DNA of 64,000 nt from Streptomyces collinus Tu 365 (GTDB taxonomy: Bacteria > Actinomycetota > Actinomycetes > Streptomycetales > Streptomycetaceae). Made by a program: the position numbers and the translations under genes. The stretch lies in assembly GCF_000444875.1 (NCBI RefSeq), contig NC_021985.1, forward strand, positions 2,675,535-2,739,534. Reading direction: 5' to 3'. Below, piece after piece: positions 1-7,991 of the stretch. The notes beneath the pieces were generated by a model. That model searched no databases and was not told the origin of the DNA. It saw only the letters and a program-made list of their open reading frames with translations. Numbering within the stretch: position 1 is the stretch's first letter; each line of letters starts with the position of its first letter.

Positions 1-248
1 CGGCCGAGCCGATCGACAAGGACCTGTACGAGCTGGCTCCCGAGGAGCACGCGAACGTGGCCCAGGTCCCGACCTCCCTCGGCGCGGTCCTCGACCGCCT
101 CGAGGCCGACCACGAGTTCCTCCTCCAGGGCGACGTCTTCACGCCCGACCTGATCGAGACGTGGATCGACTACAAGCGCGCGAACGAGATCGCCCCGCTG
201 CAGCTGCGCCCGCACCCGCACGAGTTCGAGCTGTACTTCGACGTGTGA
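1..248 (+). CDS. glnA: Glutamine synthetase type I (GlnA), C-terminal fragment
   Basis: The last 81 codons of a gene that enters from the left edge; the reading frame begins at base 3. The product makes glutamine from glutamate, ammonia and ATP in the cytoplasm. The fragment has the conserved GSI tail: DLYELAPEE, whose Tyr (bases 27-29) aligns with the adenylylated Tyr397 of the E. coli enzyme, then the helices [15 protein letters not shown] and [12 protein letters not shown] and the terminal HEFELYFDV. This tyrosine is the expected target of GlnE, encoded at 42335-45460. The location, about 11 kb from glnII, matches the glnA-glnII order of S. coelicolor. The 5' part and the promoter lie outside the window. 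Confidence 0.95.
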   Translation, partial: AEPIDKDLYELAPEEHANVAQVPTSLGAVLDRLEADHEFLLQGDVFTPDLIETWIDYKRANEIAPLQLRPHPHEFELYFDV

Positions 249-317
249 CATCGCCCCGGGCGAGAGCGGGCGACCGCTCCCCCGGGCCGTCCGTCGGCCG
301 GTTCTCCCCGCGCGGGA

Positions 318-342
318 GGGCCGGCCTTCGGCTTTCCGGCCC
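318..342. terminator. Hairpin terminator between glnA and the ars operon
   Basis: GGGCCGG (318-324) pairs with CCGGCCC (336-342) across an 11-base loop. It lies between the convergent 3' ends of glnA and the acetyltransferase gene, so it could serve both. There is no T run, as is usual in Streptomyces. Confidence 0.45.
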
Positions 343-367
343 CGCGCCGCCGGGCCCGGTGGTCCGG

Positions 368-919
368 CTAGGCGATCGCTGGGCTGCGTCGTTCGATCAG
401 TACGACGTCGCGCCATACCCCGTGGTGGCGGCCGATGCGTTCGCGGGTGCCGATGACGCGGAAGCCCGCCTTGCGGTGGAGGGCGAGGCTGCCGGTGTTC
501 TCGGGGAAGACGCCGGACTGGATGGTCCAGATGCCCGCCGCCTCGGTCGAGGCGATCAGCGCGCGCAGCAGGACCAGGCCGGTTCCCCGGCCGCGGGCGT
601 CGGGGTGGACGTACACCGAGTGCTCGACCACACCGGCGTAGGCGCAGCGGTCGGACACCGGCGCGGCCGCGACCCAGCCCAGCACCCTGCCGGTCTCGTC
701 CACGGCGACGTACCGGTGCCCCGGCAGCTTGGCGGCGTCGAACCGCTCCCAGCCGGGCGCCGCCGTCTCGAACGTGGCGTTGCCCTCGTCGATCCCGAGC
801 CGGTAGACCGCGAGGACCCCGTCGGCGTGGCCGGCCTCCATGGGCACGACCCGCACCCCGTACGCCCCGCTCCCGCCCGGCTCGTTCGCGTCCGCCCCGT
901 TCCCGTCCGCCTCGCTCAT
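368..919 (-). CDS. GNAT N-acetyltransferase, phosphinothricin/arsinothricin (PAT/ArsN) type
   Basis: 183 aa, one GNAT domain after a Gly/Asn-rich N-terminal extension of about 22 residues. Family motifs are the acceptor-side segment NATFET, the core VEHSVYVHPDARGRGTG (acetyl-CoA pyrophosphate loop) and the C-terminal GFRVIGTRERIGRHHGVWRDVVL, which is typical of PAT/Bar enzymes. These acetylate the amino group of phosphinothricin-like amino acids; the ArsN1 branch acts on the arsenical antibiotic arsinothricin. Its start overlaps the arsC stop by 4 bases (ATGA at 916-919), so it is the last gene of an ars operon. The arsinothricin assignment is inferred from context; a general PAT-like or toxin-inactivating acetyltransferase is the alternative. 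Confidence 0.8.
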   Translation of the reverse strand: MSEADGNGADANEPGGSGAYGVRVVPMEAGHADGVLAVYRLGIDEGNATFETAAPGWERFDAAKLPGHRYVAVDETGRVLGWVAAAPVSDRCAYAGVVEHSVYVHPDARGRGTGLVLLRALIASTEAAGIWTIQSGVFPENTGSLALHRKAGFRVIGTRERIGRHHGVWRDVVLIERRSPAIA

Positions 920-1338
920 GCCCGGCTCCCGGGGGCGATCTCCGCGAGCAGGCCGCGGACGCGCTCGGCGATCTCGTCGCGGATGGGGCGGACGGCGGCG
1001 CCCCCCTGCCCGGCCGGGTCGGGGAGCGTCCAGTCGAGGTAGCGCTTGCCCGGGAAGACCGGGCAGGTGTCGCCGCAGCCCATCGTGACGACCACGTCGG
1101 ATGCCTGGACGGCTTCAGTGGTGAGCACCTTGGGCACCTCGGCGGAGATGTCGACGCCCGCCTCCGCCATGGCTTCGACGACGGCCGGGTTGACCGTGCT
1201 CGCGGGCGCGGACCCGGCCGAGCGCACCTGTACGCGCTCGCCCGCGAGGTGGGTGAGGAAGGCCGCGGCCATCTGGGAACGCCCGGCGTTGTGGACGCAG
1301 ACGAAGAGCACGGACGGACGCTCGGCGGGGGTGTTCAT
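916..1338 (-). CDS. arsC: Arsenate reductase, low-molecular-weight phosphatase type (ArsC)
   Basis: 140 aa. The phosphatase-like P-loop C14-VHNAG-R20 followed by SQM is the arsenate-binding, catalytic site. Cys88 and Cys92 in GCGDTCPVFPG are the likely redox relay, and YLDWTLPDPAGQ is the general-acid Asp loop. The family reduces As(V) to As(III) with thioredoxin or mycothiol as donor. I take the ATG at 1336-1338 because it starts exactly at the family N terminus and has AAGGA 8-9 bases upstream. It follows the channel gene by 29 bases and overlaps the acetyltransferase start. Confidence 0.93.
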   Translation of the reverse strand: MNTPAERPSVLFVCVHNAGRSQMAAAFLTHLAGERVQVRSAGSAPASTVNPAVVEAMAEAGVDISAEVPKVLTTEAVQASDVVVTMGCGDTCPVFPGKRYLDWTLPDPAGQGGAAVRPIRDEIAERVRGLLAEIAPGSRA

Positions 1339-1367
1339 CTCGGGTGTCCTTCTCGGGAGCGGGCTGG

Positions 1368-2111
1368 TCAGGGAAGTGCGGGGGCGGCGAGTTCGGGTTC
1401 GCCCGGAAGCGGCGCGGCACCGTCGGGTGCGGGGGCCGGGCGCCCGAACACCGCGAGGACCAGGCCCAGTCCGAGCGCGCCGCCGACCAGTTGGGCCGCG
1501 ACGAACGGGCCGAGCGAGGCGGGGGCGATGCCGGCGAAGGTGTCCGTGAAGGCGCGGCCGATGGTGACGGCCGGGTTGGCGAACGAGGTGGAGGACGTGA
1601 ACCAGTAGGCGGCGCCGAGGTAGGAAGCCACCGCCACGGGGCCGAGGTGGGCCCGTCCCGTACGAGTCAGTCCGAAGACCAGCAGGACGAGCCCGGCGGT
1701 CGCGACCATCTCCCCCAGCCACAGGTGACCGGCGGAGCGGTCGTGTGTGGACCAGTGCACGAGCGGCCTGCCGAACATGGCGTCGGCCAGGACGGCACCG
1801 GCGACGGCGCCCGCCGTCTGGGCCGGGAGATAGGCGGCGACGTCCCGCGCGGTCGGCCCGTCCCCCCTGCGACGGCCGGTGAGCCAGGCCGCGAGGGTGA
1901 CGACCGGGTTGAAGTGCGCGCCCGAGACCGGCCCGAGCAGGGCGATGAGCACGCCCAGGCCGAAGACGGTGGCCAGCGAGTTGGCCAGCAGTCGCACGCC
2001 GATGTCATGGGACAGCTCGGTGGCCTGGATCCCGGAGCCGACGACCACGGCGACCAGGGCGGCGGTCCCCACGGCTTCGGCGAGGGCCCGGCGCGGCAGC
2101 GGGGCGGTCAC
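1368..2111 (-). CDS. MIP-family channel (AqpS-like aquaglyceroporin)
   Basis: 247 aa integral membrane protein with about six hydrophobic segments and the two half-helix signatures of aquaporins, here HFNPVV (first box, NPV instead of NPA) and SFANPAVT (second box). The GTG start at 2109-2111 overlaps the arsR stop as GTGA (2108-2111); a longer frame upstream lies inside arsR. In ars operons lacking an ArsB/Acr3 pump, as in Sinorhizobium meliloti, such a channel (AqpS) lets As(III) made by ArsC leave the cell down its gradient. No ArsB or Acr3 gene is visible here, so that role is likely, but it is inferred from context. Confidence 0.88.
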   Translation of the reverse strand: MTAPLPRRALAEAVGTAALVAVVVGSGIQATELSHDIGVRLLANSLATVFGLGVLIALLGPVSGAHFNPVVTLAAWLTGRRRGDGPTARDVAAYLPAQTAGAVAGAVLADAMFGRPLVHWSTHDRSAGHLWLGEMVATAGLVLLVFGLTRTGRAHLGPVAVASYLGAAYWFTSSTSFANPAVTIGRAFTDTFAGIAPASLGPFVAAQLVGGALGLGLVLAVFGRPAPAPDGAAPLPGEPELAAPALP

Positions 2112-2500
2112 GCGGTGGCCTCGGTCGTGGCCTCGGTCGTCCGGGGCGTCGTCAGGACGGCGGCGAGCCGGTCGAGAGTGGCGGGCAGGGCCCGGTAGTA
2201 GACCCACGTGCCGCGCCGCTCGCAGTCGATCAGGCCGGCCTGGCGCAGCAGCTTGAGGTGGTGCGAGATCGTCGGCTGCGACAGGTCGAAGGCCGGGGTC
2301 AGGTCGCAGACGCAGACCTCGCCGCCCGCCCGCGAGGCGATCATCGACAGCAGGCGCAGCCGGACGGGGTCGCCCAGCGCCTTGAACGGCTTCGCCAGCT
2401 CCGCCGCCCGGTCCTCGTCCAGCGGTGCGGTGGCCAGCCCGGGACAGCAGGCGCCGCCCTCGTCACCCCGCCCGAGCACCACGAGTTCTTGCTTCGACAT
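2108..2500 (-). CDS. arsR: ArsR-family metalloregulator
   Basis: 130 aa winged-helix repressor. The metal-binding motif EVCVCDLTPAF provides two cysteines at the start of the DNA-contacting region, followed by the recognition helix QPTISHHLKLLRQAGL and the wing RRGTWVYYRA. A further Cys-Cys pair (GGACCPG) near residue 18 could contribute a third As(III) ligand, as in other actinobacterial ArsR variants. It is the first gene of the arsR-channel-arsC-acetyltransferase operon and diverges from arsI. An imperfect inverted repeat TTGAC-N4-GTCGA sits about 10 bases upstream of its start. Confidence 0.93.
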   Translation of the reverse strand: MSKQELVVLGRGDEGGACCPGLATAPLDEDRAAELAKPFKALGDPVRLRLLSMIASRAGGEVCVCDLTPAFDLSQPTISHHLKLLRQAGLIDCERRGTWVYYRALPATLDRLAAVLTTPRTTEATTEATA

Positions 2501-2509
2501 GCGTCTATG

Positions 2510-2523
2510 TTGACGCCCGTCGA
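2510..2523. promoter_or_regulatory. Possible ArsR operator
   Basis: TTGAC-GCCC-GTCGA, an inverted repeat with one mismatch, in the 102-bp intergenic region between the divergent arsR and arsI. Its position would let one repressor control both directions. Only the sequence symmetry supports it. Confidence 0.25.
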
Positions 2524-2602
2524 TCCAGGGCGCAACCTTGCATCGACAGTCATCAATCCAAGCCGTTCACCCCCCGACGGCGCACACCGATGGAGTCGTG
2601 TC

Positions 2603-3016
2603 ATGCCCCGTGCCCAGCTCGCCCTGCGCGTCAGTGACCTGGAAGCCTCGGTCACCTTCTACTCGAAGCTGTTCGGCGCCGAACCGGCCAAGCGGCGCGC
2701 GGGCTACGCCAACTTCGCCCTCGCCGAGCCCCCGCTCAAGCTCGTGCTCATCGAGGGCGAGCCCGGCGAGGAGACCCGCCTCGACCACCTCGGCGTCGAG
2801 GTCGAGTCCACCGAGCAGGTCGGTGCCGCAGCCGGAAGGCTGAAGGACGCGGGACTGGCCACCTTCGAGGAGAACGACACCTCCTGCTGCTACGCCCTCC
2901 AGGACAAGGTCTGGGTGCACGGCCCCGGCAGGGAGCCCTGGGAGGTGTACGTGGTCAAGGCCGACGTCGACACCCTCGGCGGGAGCGCCGCCCCGGAGAC
3001 CGCCCGCGGCTGTTGA
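2603..3016 (+). CDS. arsI: ArsI-type C-As lyase (VOC dioxygenase; formerly CadI-like)
   Basis: 137 aa vicinal-oxygen-chelate protein. Known ArsI enzymes are Fe(II) dioxygenases that split the carbon-arsenic bond of trivalent organoarsenicals. The diagnostic vicinal cysteine pair C95-C96 lies in DTSCCYALQDKVWV, and Q5, H62 (DHLGVEV) and E114 (PWEVY) fall where the iron ligands of characterised ArsI lie. The ATG at 2603 has GGAG at 2592-2595. It diverges from the ars operon. The same family has been annotated as cadmium-induced protein CadI; the ars neighbours favour ArsI. Confidence 0.88.
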   Translation: MPRAQLALRVSDLEASVTFYSKLFGAEPAKRRAGYANFALAEPPLKLVLIEGEPGEETRLDHLGVEVESTEQVGAAAGRLKDAGLATFEENDTSCCYALQDKVWVHGPGREPWEVYVVKADVDTLGGSAAPETARGC

Positions 3017-3041
3017 GGCGGTGGCTGACGCCGGTGACGCC

Positions 3042-3083
3042 GAGGGCCGCCACCCGGGAGCGAATTTCCGGGTGACGGCCCTC
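3042..3083. terminator. Strong bidirectional hairpin terminator
   Basis: A 16-bp stem with a single G-U type mismatch (3042-3057 with 3068-3083) and a 10-base loop, placed between the convergent 3' ends of arsI and the small secreted-protein gene. Confidence 0.8.
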
Positions 3084-3107
3084 CGCCGTGCGCGGTACCG
3101 ACCGGGG

Positions 3108-3362
3108 TCAGGACACCACGACCACCACGACGGGCACGCTGCTGAAGCCGTTGTTGAAGCCGTTGAAGTTGTTGCGGAAGAAGTCGTTGCGGTTGAAGCA
3201 GTTGCCGCCCCACCAGTCGTTGTAGTAGCAGCCCCCGCCCGTGTGCACCTGGCTCGGGGTCGCCGCCGATGCGGCACCTGCCGTACCGATCGCGGCTCCG
3301 CCGGCCATCAGGACGCCGACGGCGGACAGCGCGGCAAGACGCTTCGCGCGGTGTGCATTCAT
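3108..3362 (-). CDS. Small secreted protein, Asn/Phe/Trp-rich with poly-Val C terminus
   Basis: 84 aa. ATG at 3360-3362 is preceded by GAAGGTGG, a strong ribosome site. Residues 1-34 form a signal peptide (KRLAALSAVGVLMAGGAAIG...ASA) with probable cleavage after ASAA. The mature part is only about 50 residues, with two cysteines, GGCYYNDWWGGNCF, an Asn/Phe-rich stretch and the tail VPVVVVVVS. The family is not one whose function I know. The composition suggests a cell-surface or self-associating peptide, but no function can be assigned. Codon use is that of the host. Confidence 0.75.
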   Translation of the reverse strand: MNAHRAKRLAALSAVGVLMAGGAAIGTAGAASAATPSQVHTGGGCYYNDWWGGNCFNRNDFFRNNFNGFNNGFSSVPVVVVVVS

Positions 3363-3637
3363 GGATCCACCTTCCTTCCACCCCTCGTGCGGCTTTCCGG
3401 GCACGAGACGGATGGCCGCGACCTCGGAGTGAAGAGTCCGGCGCGGTCGTAGGGGTGCCGCACGAGTGTGAGAAGCAGGGCAGACGACTTCGGGCACCCC
3501 GCGGTGCGGCTCTCACTCGTAAACGATAACCGCCGGGCCACCCCCCAGCATCTCGGGCAACCACCGCCGCTTCCCAGGCTTCCTACTCTCGGGGGATCAT
3601 CCTCCTGGCGCCGCCTGACGAGAGAGGTTCAACGGGG

Positions 3638-3895
3638 ATGACAGAACAGGACGACTGGGAGCGCGAGTTCGACCACAGGTGGGCGAACTCCGCCGAGCAC
3701 AAGGAGCCCTCCGCCCGGGCCCGGATGCTCGCCGCCCGCTGGAAGGAGAACCCGCCGGACCCGGCGCCGTTCCGGGCCGACCCGGACCCGGTGCGGGCGC
3801 GGCGGTCGTCGTGGGTGTCCACGGCCGTCGTCCTCGGCTGCGTGGCCGCGGTGATAGTCCTGCTGGGCTACGCCCAGCTGCACTCGCCCTACTGA
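3638..3895 (+). CDS. Small single-pass membrane protein, conserved in Streptomyces
   Basis: 85 aa. An acidic, Trp-containing N-terminal half (DDWEREFDHRWANSAEHK) is followed by a basic stop RARR and one transmembrane helix (about residues 59-80, TAVVLGCVAAVIVLLGYAQL), so the N terminus is probably cytoplasmic. No enzyme motif is present. ATG at 3638 follows GAGAGAGG. Function unknown. Confidence 0.7.
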   Translation: MTEQDDWEREFDHRWANSAEHKEPSARARMLAARWKENPPDPAPFRADPDPVRARRSSWVSTAVVLGCVAAVIVLLGYAQLHSPY

Positions 3896-4076
3896 GCCCT
3901 TCCCGCCGGCCCGTCCAGGAGACCCCCGGGCCGCCGCACCCGCGGAGTGCCGTGCGGCGGCGCGGGCCGCTCACCGGGAGCTTTTGCCGCTCCTAGGGCC
4001 GTTCGGGACCACCTCATGGCATGGGGCAGGTGCACACTGGAGTCGGGACGAGTGCCTGACTGCGGGGTGATGCACC

Positions 4077-4997
4077 ATGCGGAGCCGCTTCCGGAGCGAC
4101 CGGCGTCTGACCGTGCGGATGACGGTCACGCTGTTCCTGCTCGGGCTTCTGTACGTGGCCTTCGTCGCCGCGCTGATCGTGCTGCTGAAGTCCTGGCTGC
4201 TGGTCGTGGTGCTGGTCGGGGCGATGTTCGTGGCCCAGTTCTGGTACTCCGACCGGATCGCCATGTTCGCCATGCGCGGGCGGGTCGTGGAGCGCGAGGA
4301 GTATCCCGAGCTGCACGCGGTGGTCGACCGGCTGTGCGCGATCGCCGACATGCCCAAGCCGGTGGTCGCCGTGTCCGACATGGGCATGCCCAACGCGTTC
4401 GCGACCGGGCGCAATCCCGACCACGCCGTGGTCTGCGTGACCACGGGCCTGCTGCGCCGCCTGGAGCCCGCCGAGCTGGAGGGTGTGCTCGCCCACGAGT
4501 TGTCGCACGTGGCGCACAAGGACGTCGCCGTGATCACCATCGCCTCGTTCCTCGGCGTGATCGCGGGCCTGATCGTACGGTTCGCCTTCTACTCGCAGCT
4601 GTTCGGCGGCGGCCGCAGGGACCAGAACACCGCCGTCGTCTTCGTCACCGTCATCGGCGTCTCCGCGGCCGTGTACGCGATCAGCTTCCTGCTGATCCGC
4701 GCCCTGTCCCGGTACCGGGAGCTGGCGGCGGACCGGGCGGCCGCGCACCTGACCGGCCGGCCCTCGGCGCTGGCGTCGGCGCTCACCAAGGTCTCCGGGG
4801 ACATCGCCCGGATCCCGACCGAGGACCTGCGCACCGCGCAGGCGTTCAACGCCTTCTACTTCACCCCGGCGACCGGCAAGGAGCCCGGCATCGAGCGCTT
4901 CTTCTCCACCCACCCCACCCTGGAGCAGCGGCTCGACCAGCTCGGGCGGATCTCCGCGGAGCTGGGCGAGGCGGCCGCGCCCGGGAAGGCGGGCTGA
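4077..4997 (+). CDS. htpX: Membrane zinc metalloprotease, HtpX/M48 family
   Basis: 306 aa. Two N-terminal transmembrane segments (about residues 13-60), the zinc motif HELSH (in VLAHELSHVAHKD) and the downstream Glu in RYRELAADRAAA, which is the third ligand of M48 peptidases. Two more hydrophobic segments follow the HExxH. HtpX degrades misfolded membrane proteins. It is followed after two bases by the PspAB-like gene, a pairing common in actinobacteria that suggests joint control in envelope stress. Confidence 0.92.
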   Translation: MRSRFRSDRRLTVRMTVTLFLLGLLYVAFVAALIVLLKSWLLVVVLVGAMFVAQFWYSDRIAMFAMRGRVVEREEYPELHAVVDRLCAIADMPKPVVAVSDMGMPNAFATGRNPDHAVVCVTTGLLRRLEPAELEGVLAHELSHVAHKDVAVITIASFLGVIAGLIVRFAFYSQLFGGGRRDQNTAVVFVTVIGVSAAVYAISFLLIRALSRYRELAADRAAAHLTGRPSALASALTKVSGDIARIPTEDLRTAQAFNAFYFTPATGKEPGIERFFSTHPTLEQRLDQLGRISAELGEAAAPGKAG

Positions 4998-4999
4998 GG

Positions 5000-5584
5000 A
5001 TGGGGCTGCTGGACATCCTCCTCGGCCGTACCAGGCCGGTCGCGCCGGACCTGGACCAGCTGTTCGCACTGCCCGCGGCGGCGGTGACCCTGGAGGCGGC
5101 GGCCGGGTTCACCCCGACCGGCGTGGGCGCGGTGTGCTTCGCGACGGTCGAGGGCGCTGCCTTCGAGCAGACCCACCGGGAGGTGCAGGCCCTGCTCGAC
5201 GCGGACGCCGACCGCACCGGTCCCCCGGTGGAGCTGACGCAGGACGGCTACGGCTACTCCTGGCTGGTCTCCCGGCGCTCCCCCGGCCAGCTGCCGCAGC
5301 TCGTCAACGACCTGCACGCGGTGAACAGCTCGATGGAGATCAACGGCTTCGGGCCGCAGCTCCTCTGCTCGCTCGCCGCCTTCGAGGACGAGCGCGGCCG
5401 CCGCCTGGGCCTGGTCTACCTGTACAAGCGCGGCACGTTCTACCCCTTCGCGCCCCTGCCCGGCGCCGCCGAGCGCCGGGACAGCGCCCTGGAGCTCCAG
5501 GTGAAGGCGGCCCTCGCGAGCGATCTCAGGACCGAGCAGGACCTGAGCCGCTGGTTCCCGGTGTGGGGCGCCCCCGGCCTGTGA
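5000..5584 (+). CDS. pspAB: PspA-associated protein PspAB
   Basis: 194 aa soluble protein starting MGLLDILLGR, the conserved N terminus of the PspAB family. It has no membrane segment or catalytic motif. The start ATG is two bases after the htpX stop and GGCTGAGG precedes it, so the two are cotranscribed and coupled. Its role in the phage-shock/envelope-stress response is inferred from family and gene neighbourhood. Confidence 0.82.
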   Translation: MGLLDILLGRTRPVAPDLDQLFALPAAAVTLEAAAGFTPTGVGAVCFATVEGAAFEQTHREVQALLDADADRTGPPVELTQDGYGYSWLVSRRSPGQLPQLVNDLHAVNSSMEINGFGPQLLCSLAAFEDERGRRLGLVYLYKRGTFYPFAPLPGAAERRDSALELQVKAALASDLRTEQDLSRWFPVWGAPGL

Positions 5585-5652
5585 CCGGCGCGGCAGCCTG
5601 CGCGGCCTCCCGGTCCGGCCCCCCGGTCCGGCGGCTGTGGGTGAATGGGCGC

Positions 5653-6393
5653 ATGAGCGAACCTCCGTACCCCACCAGGGAATTCACCCACGCACATGAC
5701 GGTGAACGGCTCAGCGCGGTGAGCGCCGGTCCCGCCGGGCGGCCGACCGTGGTCCTGCTGCACGGCGCGGGCAACGGCTGCAAGGAGCGGCTGCTGCCGC
5801 TGCTCGCCGACGTCGCGGCGCACGGCGGCCGCGGGCTGGCCTTCGACTTCTCGGGGCACGGCGGGAGCACCGGCGCGCTCGCGGAGCTGAGTCTGCGGCG
5901 GCGGTTCGAGCAGGCGGTCGCGGTGCTGGACGCGCACGCCCCGGCCCCCGGCCCGCTGGTGCTGGTGGGGTTCAGCATGAGCGGGCAGACGGTCGCGGAC
6001 CTGGTGCGCCACTACGGGCGCCGGGTGACGGCCGTCGGCCTGTGCGCACCGGCCGTGTACGCGTCCGCGGCCTGGGCGGAGCCCTTCGGCACGGGCGACG
6101 GGCGGTTCAGCGAGATCATCCGCACGCCGGACCGCTGGCGGGACTCGCCCGCGCTGACGGCCCTGCGGTCGTACGAGGGCCGGGCGGTGCTGGCGGTGCC
6201 GGGCACGGACGCCGTCATCCCGCCGGAGGTGACGGACGCGGTGCGGGACGCGCTCGCGACCCGTGCCCGGTTCACCCACCTGGAGTTCCCGGACGCCGGG
6301 CACCGGCTGGGCCAGTGGTTCCACGACCACCCGGAGGACCGGCGCACCTTCGTCACCGCGCTGCTCGGCGCACCGGCACCCGGCGCGGCCTAG
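5653..6393 (+). CDS. Alpha/beta hydrolase
   Basis: 246 aa alpha/beta hydrolase fold. HGAG gives the oxyanion-hole segment, GFSMSG contains the nucleophile Ser, VPGTDAVIP the likely Asp and FPDAGHRLG the catalytic His. DFSGHGGS is the usual strand-4 turn. The substrate is unknown; a serine esterase or acyl hydrolase is most likely. The ATG at 5653 fits the fold start; an in-frame GTG 12 bases earlier is possible. Confidence 0.85.
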   Translation: MSEPPYPTREFTHAHDGERLSAVSAGPAGRPTVVLLHGAGNGCKERLLPLLADVAAHGGRGLAFDFSGHGGSTGALAELSLRRRFEQAVAVLDAHAPAPGPLVLVGFSMSGQTVADLVRHYGRRVTAVGLCAPAVYASAAWAEPFGTGDGRFSEIIRTPDRWRDSPALTALRSYEGRAVLAVPGTDAVIPPEVTDAVRDALATRARFTHLEFPDAGHRLGQWFHDHPEDRRTFVTALLGAPAPGAA

Positions 6394-6416
6394 AGGCCCG
6401 GCCCGTCCGTGCGGGG

Positions 6417-7784
6417 TCACACGCCGGGTTCCGCCGTCACGACGCCCGCGGCGACGGCCGCGCCGAGGCCGGCGTGGTCGGCGGCGGTCAGGTCGGCGTA
6501 GGTCAGGGCGAACTCGGCCACGGCGCGGTCGAATCCGCCGGAGCCGCCGAGGTAGGCGGCGATGGCGATGCGGTCGCCGGAACGGGCGTGGGCCCGGGCC
6601 AGAACGGTGCCGCACAGCCGGGCGTAGCCGAGCAGAGCGGCCGGGCCGAGGCCGGCGACCTCGACGCAGTCCTTCGTGTCGTGCAGTCGGCGCCAGTAGA
6701 AGGCGCGGCCCTGCGGCCCGCTCATCCAGCCGAGGAAGAGGTCGGGGGCGGCCTGGAGCAGGCGCTGTCCGGAGACCACCCGGTGCCCGGGGTGGACGTA
6801 CGGCCCGTTCGGCAGGTGCGCCTCGAGGACCGAGGTCCGCGCCTCCTTGATCTGCAGGAAGAGCGGGTCGTCGGCGTCCCGTCCGGCGAGCAGGACCACG
6901 AAGCAGCGCATGCCGACACCGCCGACCCCGACGACCTTGCGGGCGGCGTCCACGAAGCGGTAGCGGTCGAGGAGGTGGCGGCGCTCCTCGGTGAGCGTGG
7001 ACCGGTAGTCGCTGAAGGTCTTGCGCAGAGTGGCCATGTCCGCGGGTCCCGCCGGTTCCAGGAGCGGCGGGTCGTGGACGATCCGCAGCCGCCCGTCGAC
7101 CACCTCCGTCAGCCTGCCCAGCGCCGGGAGGCTGGTCCGGCGGCGGGCCCGGGTGAGACTGGAGTTCATGCCGTGCCGGCGGCCCGCGGAGCGGACCAGG
7201 GGCAGCAGGCTTCCCGCGTCGACCCGGTCGTACCAGACGGCCAGCTCCCCGAGCCCGGCCAGCCGGCGCATGGCGGTGCGGTAGCCGGTGACGGCCGCCC
7301 GGGCCGCCTCACGGGCCCGCGCGCGGGCGTGCCCGTTCTCCAGGGCGGCCACGGCGACGCTGGCCGCGAGGCGTTTGACGTCCCACTCGAAGGGGCCGGG
7401 GAAGGTCTCGTCGAAGTCGCGGAGGTCGAGCAGCAGGGCGCGTTCCGGGGAGCTGTGCAGGCCGAAGTTGAGCAGGTGCGCGTCGCCGCACAGCTGCACG
7501 GCGAGCCCCGTGTGCGGCTGGGCGGCCAGGTCGGCGGCCATCACGGCGGCGGCGCCGCGCAGGAACGACAGCGGCGAGGCGGTCATCCGCCCGTACCTGA
7601 CCGGCCGCAGCTCCGGCAGCCGGTCCCGGTCCTGCCGTTCCAGCGTGGCGACGGGGTCGGGCCGGTCGGCGGGGGGCAGCCAGAGGGCGTGCGCGGAGCG
7701 GGGCACGTCCTTGCGGGCCGCCCGGCCGTGCCGGGCGCGGTCCTCGGGCGTGCCGCGCCGGGCGCGGTCCGTGGGGGTGCTCAT
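6417..7784 (-). CDS. DUF2252 family protein
   Basis: 455 aa. Family signatures are RYGRM..SPLSFLRGAA near residue 70, CGDAHLLNFG, DLRDFDETFPGPFEWDVKRLAAS and, near the C terminus, CGTVLARAHARSGD. The CGDAHxxNFG and DFDE motifs resemble the catalytic and metal-binding loops of aminoglycoside-phosphotransferase-like kinases, but no activity has been established for DUF2252. It converges on the hydrolase gene with only 23 bases between. Confidence 0.88.
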   Translation of the reverse strand: MSTPTDRARRGTPEDRARHGRAARKDVPRSAHALWLPPADRPDPVATLERQDRDRLPELRPVRYGRMTASPLSFLRGAAAVMAADLAAQPHTGLAVQLCGDAHLLNFGLHSSPERALLLDLRDFDETFPGPFEWDVKRLAASVAVAALENGHARARAREAARAAVTGYRTAMRRLAGLGELAVWYDRVDAGSLLPLVRSAGRRHGMNSSLTRARRRTSLPALGRLTEVVDGRLRIVHDPPLLEPAGPADMATLRKTFSDYRSTLTEERRHLLDRYRFVDAARKVVGVGGVGMRCFVVLLAGRDADDPLFLQIKEARTSVLEAHLPNGPYVHPGHRVVSGQRLLQAAPDLFLGWMSGPQGRAFYWRRLHDTKDCVEVAGLGPAALLGYARLCGTVLARAHARSGDRIAIAAYLGGSGGFDRAVAEFALTYADLTAADHAGLGAAVAAGVVTAEPGV

Positions 7785-7991
7785 GGGGCGCTGCTCATGG
7801 GGCGGCCTCCTTCTGCGGTTCCGCGGTGCCGCGGCTCTCCGCGTCTGCCGTCACCTCCTGCTGGTCCTGCTGGCAGTGAAGTCCGGTGGGGCGGCCCCCC
7901 GCACCCGGAGGACGGCGAACGGGTGACGGGAGGGGCTGTCGGTGGTGTCTGCGATGCTGCGCGGTGGGCAGGGTGAGCGACGGAGGTCGGC

